63,788 nt of DNA. Origin: CAZMXI01 sp964570205 (GTDB lineage Bacteria > Planctomycetota > Phycisphaerae > Tepidisphaerales > Tepidisphaeraceae). A program made the translations under genes and the position numbers. The notes under the pieces are model-generated. The model was not told where the DNA came from and ran no database searches. It saw only the letters and a list, made by a program, of their open reading frames with translations. Shown piece after piece: positions 60,138 to 63,788 of the stretch. The stretch's first letter is position 1, and the number at the start of each line of letters is the position of its first letter. The stretch lies in assembly GCA_964570205.1 (NCBI GenBank), contig CAZMXI010000004.1, positions 1 to 63,788 of the forward strand, read 5' to 3'.

Positions 60138-60143
60138 TATATT
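60138..60143 (+). promoter_or_regulatory. -10 element of GH127 gene, leaderless type
   Basis: TATATT ends exactly 6 nt before the ATG at 60150; there is no Shine-Dalgarno. Confidence 0.45.
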
Positions 60144-60149
60144 CCCGGC

Positions 60150-62641
60150 ATGCGCCAATCGCTTTCCATCATCGTCACCTTTGCGATGCTGCTCACCTTC
60201 GGCTGCTCCGGCAAGTCGCAGCGGGTGACCATTGTCCAGTCGCCGCCCGCGCAGGGCGAATCGCTCTACATCGCCAACCGCGCGCCGCTGGCGACCAGCC
60301 CGCTCGTCAAGCTGCCCATCGGCAGCATCGAGCCCGAAGGCTGGCTGCGCCAGATGCTCACCCTCGAAGCCCAGGGAATGGCCGGCCGCCTGCCCGAGCT
60401 TTCCCGCTGGTGCAACATGGAAGGCAACTCCTGGGCCGACCCCAAGGGCGCTGGCCATTCCGGCTGGGAGGAAATGCCCTACTGGCTCAAGGGCTATGGC
60501 GACCTGGGCCACGTCCTGAAGAACCCCGAGATCCAGCGCGCCACCCGCAAGTGGATCGACGCCATCCTCGCCACCCAGCGAGAGGATGGCTGGTTCGGCC
60601 CGCGCGAATTGCTCACGAGCCTTGATAAGGACAAGGATGGCACCGGCGGCAAGCCCGATTTCTGGCCCAATATGCTGGTGCTCAACATCGTCCAGTCGTA
60701 CCACGAGGCCACCGGCGACCAGCGGATCATCCCCTTCATGACCCGCTACTTCCGCTGGCAGCTCAACTTCCCTGAGAAGGACTTCATCGTCGGCTACTGG
60801 CCGGACCTCCGTGCCGGCGACAACCTCGAAAGCGTCTACTGGCTCTATAACCGCACCGGCGACAAATGGCTGCTGGACCTGGCCCACAAGATCCACCGCT
60901 GCACCGCCCGCTGGGATCAGGATGTCGTCAACTGGCACGGCGTGAACATCACCCAGGGCTTCCGCGAGCCGGCCATTTATGCCATGCAGAGCCGCGATCC
61001 CAAAAACACCCGGGCCGCCTACCGCAACTACGACAAGGTGATGAGCCTGTACGGCCAGATGCCCGGCGGCATGTTCGGCGCTGATGAGAACGCCCGCAAA
61101 GGCTATGACGACCCGCGTCAGGGCGCTGAAACCTGCTCCATGGTCGAGTTCATGCACTCGTTCGAGATGCTCACGAAGATCACCGGCGACCCGCTCTGGG
61201 CCGATCGCTGCGAGGAAGTCGCCTTCAATTCCTTCCCCGCCTCCATGACGCCCGACCAGAAGGCGCTGCACTATCTCACCAGCGCCAACCAGCCGCAGCT
61301 CGACCGGCAGAGCAAGGCCCCCGGCATCCAGAATGGCGGCGACATGTTCTCTTACAGCGCTTTCGAAAAGTACCGCTGCTGCCAGCACAATGTCGCCCAC
61401 GGCTGGCCCTATTACGCCCAGGAATTGTGGCTGGCGACCCTGGACAAGGGCCTGTGCGCCAGCCTCTACGCCGCATCCACTGTCACCGCCCGCGTCGGCA
61501 AGGCCGGGCAGATGATCCGGATCACGCAGGAGACCGACTATCCCTATTCTGACCAGGTTAACCTCAAGGTCTGGACGGCCAAGCCCGCGCGGTTCCCGCT
61601 CTACCTGCGCATCCCGCGCTGGTGCGACAATGCCTCGGCTTCCATCAATGGCCAGGCCGTCGACGCCAAGCCCACGCCACTGTCTTATATCCGCATCGGC
61701 CGCAACTGGGCCGACGGCGACAGCATCGTCCTGAAACTGCCGATGCGCCTCTCGGTGCGCACCTGGGCGAAGAACAAGAACGCCGTCTCCGTCGATTACG
61801 GCCCGCTGACGTTCTCGCTGAAGATCGGCGAGGAGTGGAAATCCTACGGCAACCGCCACAAGGACTTCCCCGAGTGGGAGGTGTTGCCTTCCACGCCGTG
61901 GAACTATGGCCTGGTGATCGACGAGAAGAACCCGACAGCGGGCTTCGAGGTCATCCGCAAGCCCGGCCCCCTGGCGCCCCAGCCATTCACGCACCAGACC
62001 AATCCCATCGAAATCAAGGCCAAAGCCCGGAAGATCCCGCAGTGGACTCTCGACCGGAACGGCCTGGTCAACGTGCTGCAGCAGAGCCCGGCAAAGACGA
62101 CCGAGCCGGTGGAAACGGTCACGCTGATTCCGATGGGCGCTGCCCGCCTGCGAATCAGCGCCTTTCCGGTCGTGTCCGATTCGGCCAGCGCTCACGAATG
62201 GAAAGTGCCGGTCAGCGCCCGCAGCCACCCGGCCTCCCACTGCTTTGAAGGCGACAGCACCGCCGCCCTGGATGACGGCATCGTGCCGGCCAGTTCCGGC
62301 GACCGCGATATCCCGCGATTCACCTGGTGGAACCACAAAGGAACGACCGAATGGGNNNNNNNNNNNNNNNNNNCTTCGACAAGCCGCGCACGGTCAAGGC
62401 CGTCGAGGTTTACTGGTTCGACGACACCGGCACCGGCCATTGCCGTGTGCCTGCAAGCTGGCAGGTCCTGTACAAGGATGGCGAGCAGTGGAAGCCGGTC
62501 CCCAACGCCTCCGGCTACGGCACCGCAAAGGACAAGTTCAACCGCGCCACCTTCGATCCGGTATCGATCCGGTCAATCCGGCTGCAGGTGCGGCTCCAGC
62601 CCGAGGTCTCGGGCGGCATCCTCGAATGGCGCGTCGAATGA
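60150..62641 (+). CDS. GH127 (DUF1680) beta-L-arabinofuranosidase-like lipoprotein, interrupted by assembly gap
   Basis: About 830 residues. Signal with FAMLLTFGC lipobox. The (alpha/alpha)6 domain starts PIGSIEPEGWLRQML; catalytic zinc site ETCSMVEFMHSF (Glu327, Cys329) and RCCQHN (Cys410-Cys411) match the Glu and Cys ligands/nucleophile of GH127. A C-terminal galactose-binding-like domain (FDKPRTVKAVEVYWFDDTG) continues in another frame after 18 N (62356-62373), so the true gap length is not 18 and the gene is probably intact. It removes beta-L-arabinofuranose from plant glycans. Confidence 0.85.
62356..62373. other. Assembly gap, 18 N
   Basis: Undetermined bases inside the GH127 gene. Reading frame changes across the run (position modulo 3 differs), so its length is a placeholder or a repeat was mis-joined. 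Confidence 0.95.
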
Positions 62642-62656
62642 AGCGACCGCGCGGGT

Positions 62657-63646
62657 CTATTTGGCGGCCGAGCCCGTAATCCGCTCGACCATCAGATCTT
62701 CGAACGCCCCCATGTCCTTCCATTTCGTGGCGACGTTCATGGGCTTGCGCTGCGGATCGATCAGGGTCAGGCCGTCATCCGTCACCCAGATGCCCAGCCG
62801 CTCCATCGTCAGCAGGTCGGTGGAGAAAGCCAGGTAGATCGCCACGCAGTCAAAGAGCGTCGAGCTGGCCGAATCCGCCTGCCTGGCGTTCTTGTTGTGC
62901 TCGGCCCAGATGCGGTAATTCGCGATCACCGCGGCCGCCAGAGGATCCTTGGAGTCCCGAACCTTCGCATACTTCGGCCCGCGCAGATGCACGATGCCGC
63001 AGGTGTCCAGCGGCGTGATCGTGATCTCCCAGGCCGCGGTAAAGGCTGCCTGGCATGCCTTGGCATCGCACTTGACGTTGTACTCGGCGTCGATCTTGCG
63101 AGCATTGCCGCCATAGCCCATTCGCACGCTGCCGTGCATGCCCACCAGGCGGGCCTTCTTCGCGATTTCCGGCTGGCGCTTCAAAGCCTCGGCGACATTG
63201 GGCAGCGGGCCGATGGCAATCAGAGTGACAGGCTCCTTGCTGGCCATAATCGTGTCGATGATCGCCTGCACGCCATCCTCGTGCACCTTGCCGGCATAGC
63301 TCTTCAGGTCATACCCCTCAATCCACTTGGACTGCGCGCCGCCTTCGTTTCCTCGCTTCAGGCCAATGCCTACGGGGATGTCGGTCCGCCCGGCCGCCGT
63401 GAGCAGCTTGGCGATGAGCTTGGCGCGATACTGGGCCTTGTAGTAATCCCCCACCACCAGCTTTACATCCACTTCAGGGCTGCGCAGCAGCATCGCCAAT
63501 GCCCAGGTGTCGTCGATGTCGTCGCCGATGTCGGTATCAAGAATCACCGGAATCTTCCGGCTTCCCTGCACCGGCCCGTCGGCCGCATGAAGCAGACACG
63601 GAGTTGTGAGCGCGAACAGGACCATCGGCAGCCAACGATGCATCAT
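62657..63646 (-). CDS. Exported inosine/uridine-preferring nucleoside hydrolase family protein
   Basis: 329 residues from the ATG at 63646 (AGGAG 8 nt upstream), with signal peptide (WLPMVLFALTTPCLLHAA). The calcium-binding motif is PVILDTDIGDDIDDTWALAML (DxDxxxDD); GPLPNVAEALKRQPEI and the GMHGSVRMGYGG segment are family features. It hydrolyses the N-glycosidic bond of nucleosides; secreted planctomycete versions may act on other ribosides. Confidence 0.88.
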   Translation of the reverse strand: MMHRWLPMVLFALTTPCLLHAADGPVQGSRKIPVILDTDIGDDIDDTWALAMLLRSPEVDVKLVVGDYYKAQYRAKLIAKLLTAAGRTDIPVGIGLKRGNEGGAQSKWIEGYDLKSYAGKVHEDGVQAIIDTIMASKEPVTLIAIGPLPNVAEALKRQPEIAKKARLVGMHGSVRMGYGGNARKIDAEYNVKCDAKACQAAFTAAWEITITPLDTCGIVHLRGPKYAKVRDSKDPLAAAVIANYRIWAEHNKNARQADSASSTLFDCVAIYLAFSTDLLTMERLGIWVTDDGLTLIDPQRKPMNVATKWKDMGAFEDLMVERITGSAAK

Positions 63647-63788
63647 GTGGGTCACTCCTGGATAAGGGCCAACGGGAAGACGATACCCGCTGCCCGGCCA
63701 ACCACGCAAGCGGCCCGGACAGGAAGCGACCCAGAGGGTCCGGCGCGCCAGGTTGGTACGTTTGATACAATTTCGCCAATCCAACACT
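63647..63788. other. Right-edge upstream region
   Basis: No gene in the last 142 nt. A TACAAT at 63767-63772 on the plus strand may be the -10 of a gene beginning just past the window edge. Confidence 0.25.

Noticed and set aside
60060..62336. Long minus-strand frame opposite GH127
   Set aside because: Antisense shadow of a well-recognised enzyme; no motif.

Overview
The window looks like a chromosomal segment of a planctomycete, probably of the Phycisphaerae type. The clues are high GC, many Tat and lipoprotein signals, a VPTP-type PEP-CTERM protein, a DUF1080 (3-keto-glycoside hydrolase-like) gene next to a Tat-exported Gfo/Idh/MocA oxidoreductase, many glycoside hydrolases, and ABC-linked membrane proteins of a kind common in that phylum. 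No rRNA, tRNA, CRISPR array or insertion sequence was found. The taxonomic call is inference from gene content.

Layout. 0-2 kb: a two-gene AAA ATPase plus DUF3226 (Toprim-like) unit of lower GC than its surroundings, possibly an acquired defence module. 2-9 kb: an HD-GYP-like protein and housekeeping genes (rsfS, acpS, lysC, Fe/Mn sod), a PEP-CTERM surface protein with a conspicuous upstream dyad, and a CNNM/CBS membrane protein. 9-13.5 kb: a GntP-type permease, a DUF1080/TIM-barrel fusion lipoprotein and a Tat Gfo/Idh oxidoreductase, which together suggest uptake and 3-keto-type processing of a sugar or sugar acid. 13.5-17 kb: hpt, membrane proteins and rpsD with a repeat-containing leader. 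17-21.7 kb: a methyltransferase, two 2-hydroxyacyl-CoA dehydratase-family subunits without a visible activator, and a MoaA-like radical SAM protein. 21.8-24 kb: a GH52 beta-xylosidase. 24-28 kb: a divergent five-gene lipoprotein cluster (YcfL, two LpoB-like, COG3014-like, one proline-rich).

28-40 kb holds a mixture: alpha/beta hydrolase, epimerase, Rieske protein, glutathione peroxidase, glycogen-debranching enzyme, two related membrane proteins, an ABC ATPase, a Cof-type phosphatase, and a PHP-domain gene behind a strongly structured 216-nt leader. 40-50 kb is carbohydrate-related: GH2, a UroD-family protein, and a ribose-type ABC transporter (binding protein, DUF4380 enzyme, double ATPase, permease). 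At 50.5-51.2 kb lies an AT-rich intergenic region with a cluster of DnaA-box-like 9-mers, at which gene orientation switches from mainly minus to plus. It is followed by lptB and the membrane arm of complex I (nuoJKLMN). The right end has a threonine aldolase, a GH127/DUF1680 arabinofuranosidase interrupted by an 18-N assembly gap, and a secreted nucleoside hydrolase.

Several genes carry a -10-like hexamer only 6-9 nt before the start codon and no Shine-Dalgarno, suggesting frequent leaderless initiation. All functional calls come from reading motifs by eye; no database search was run.
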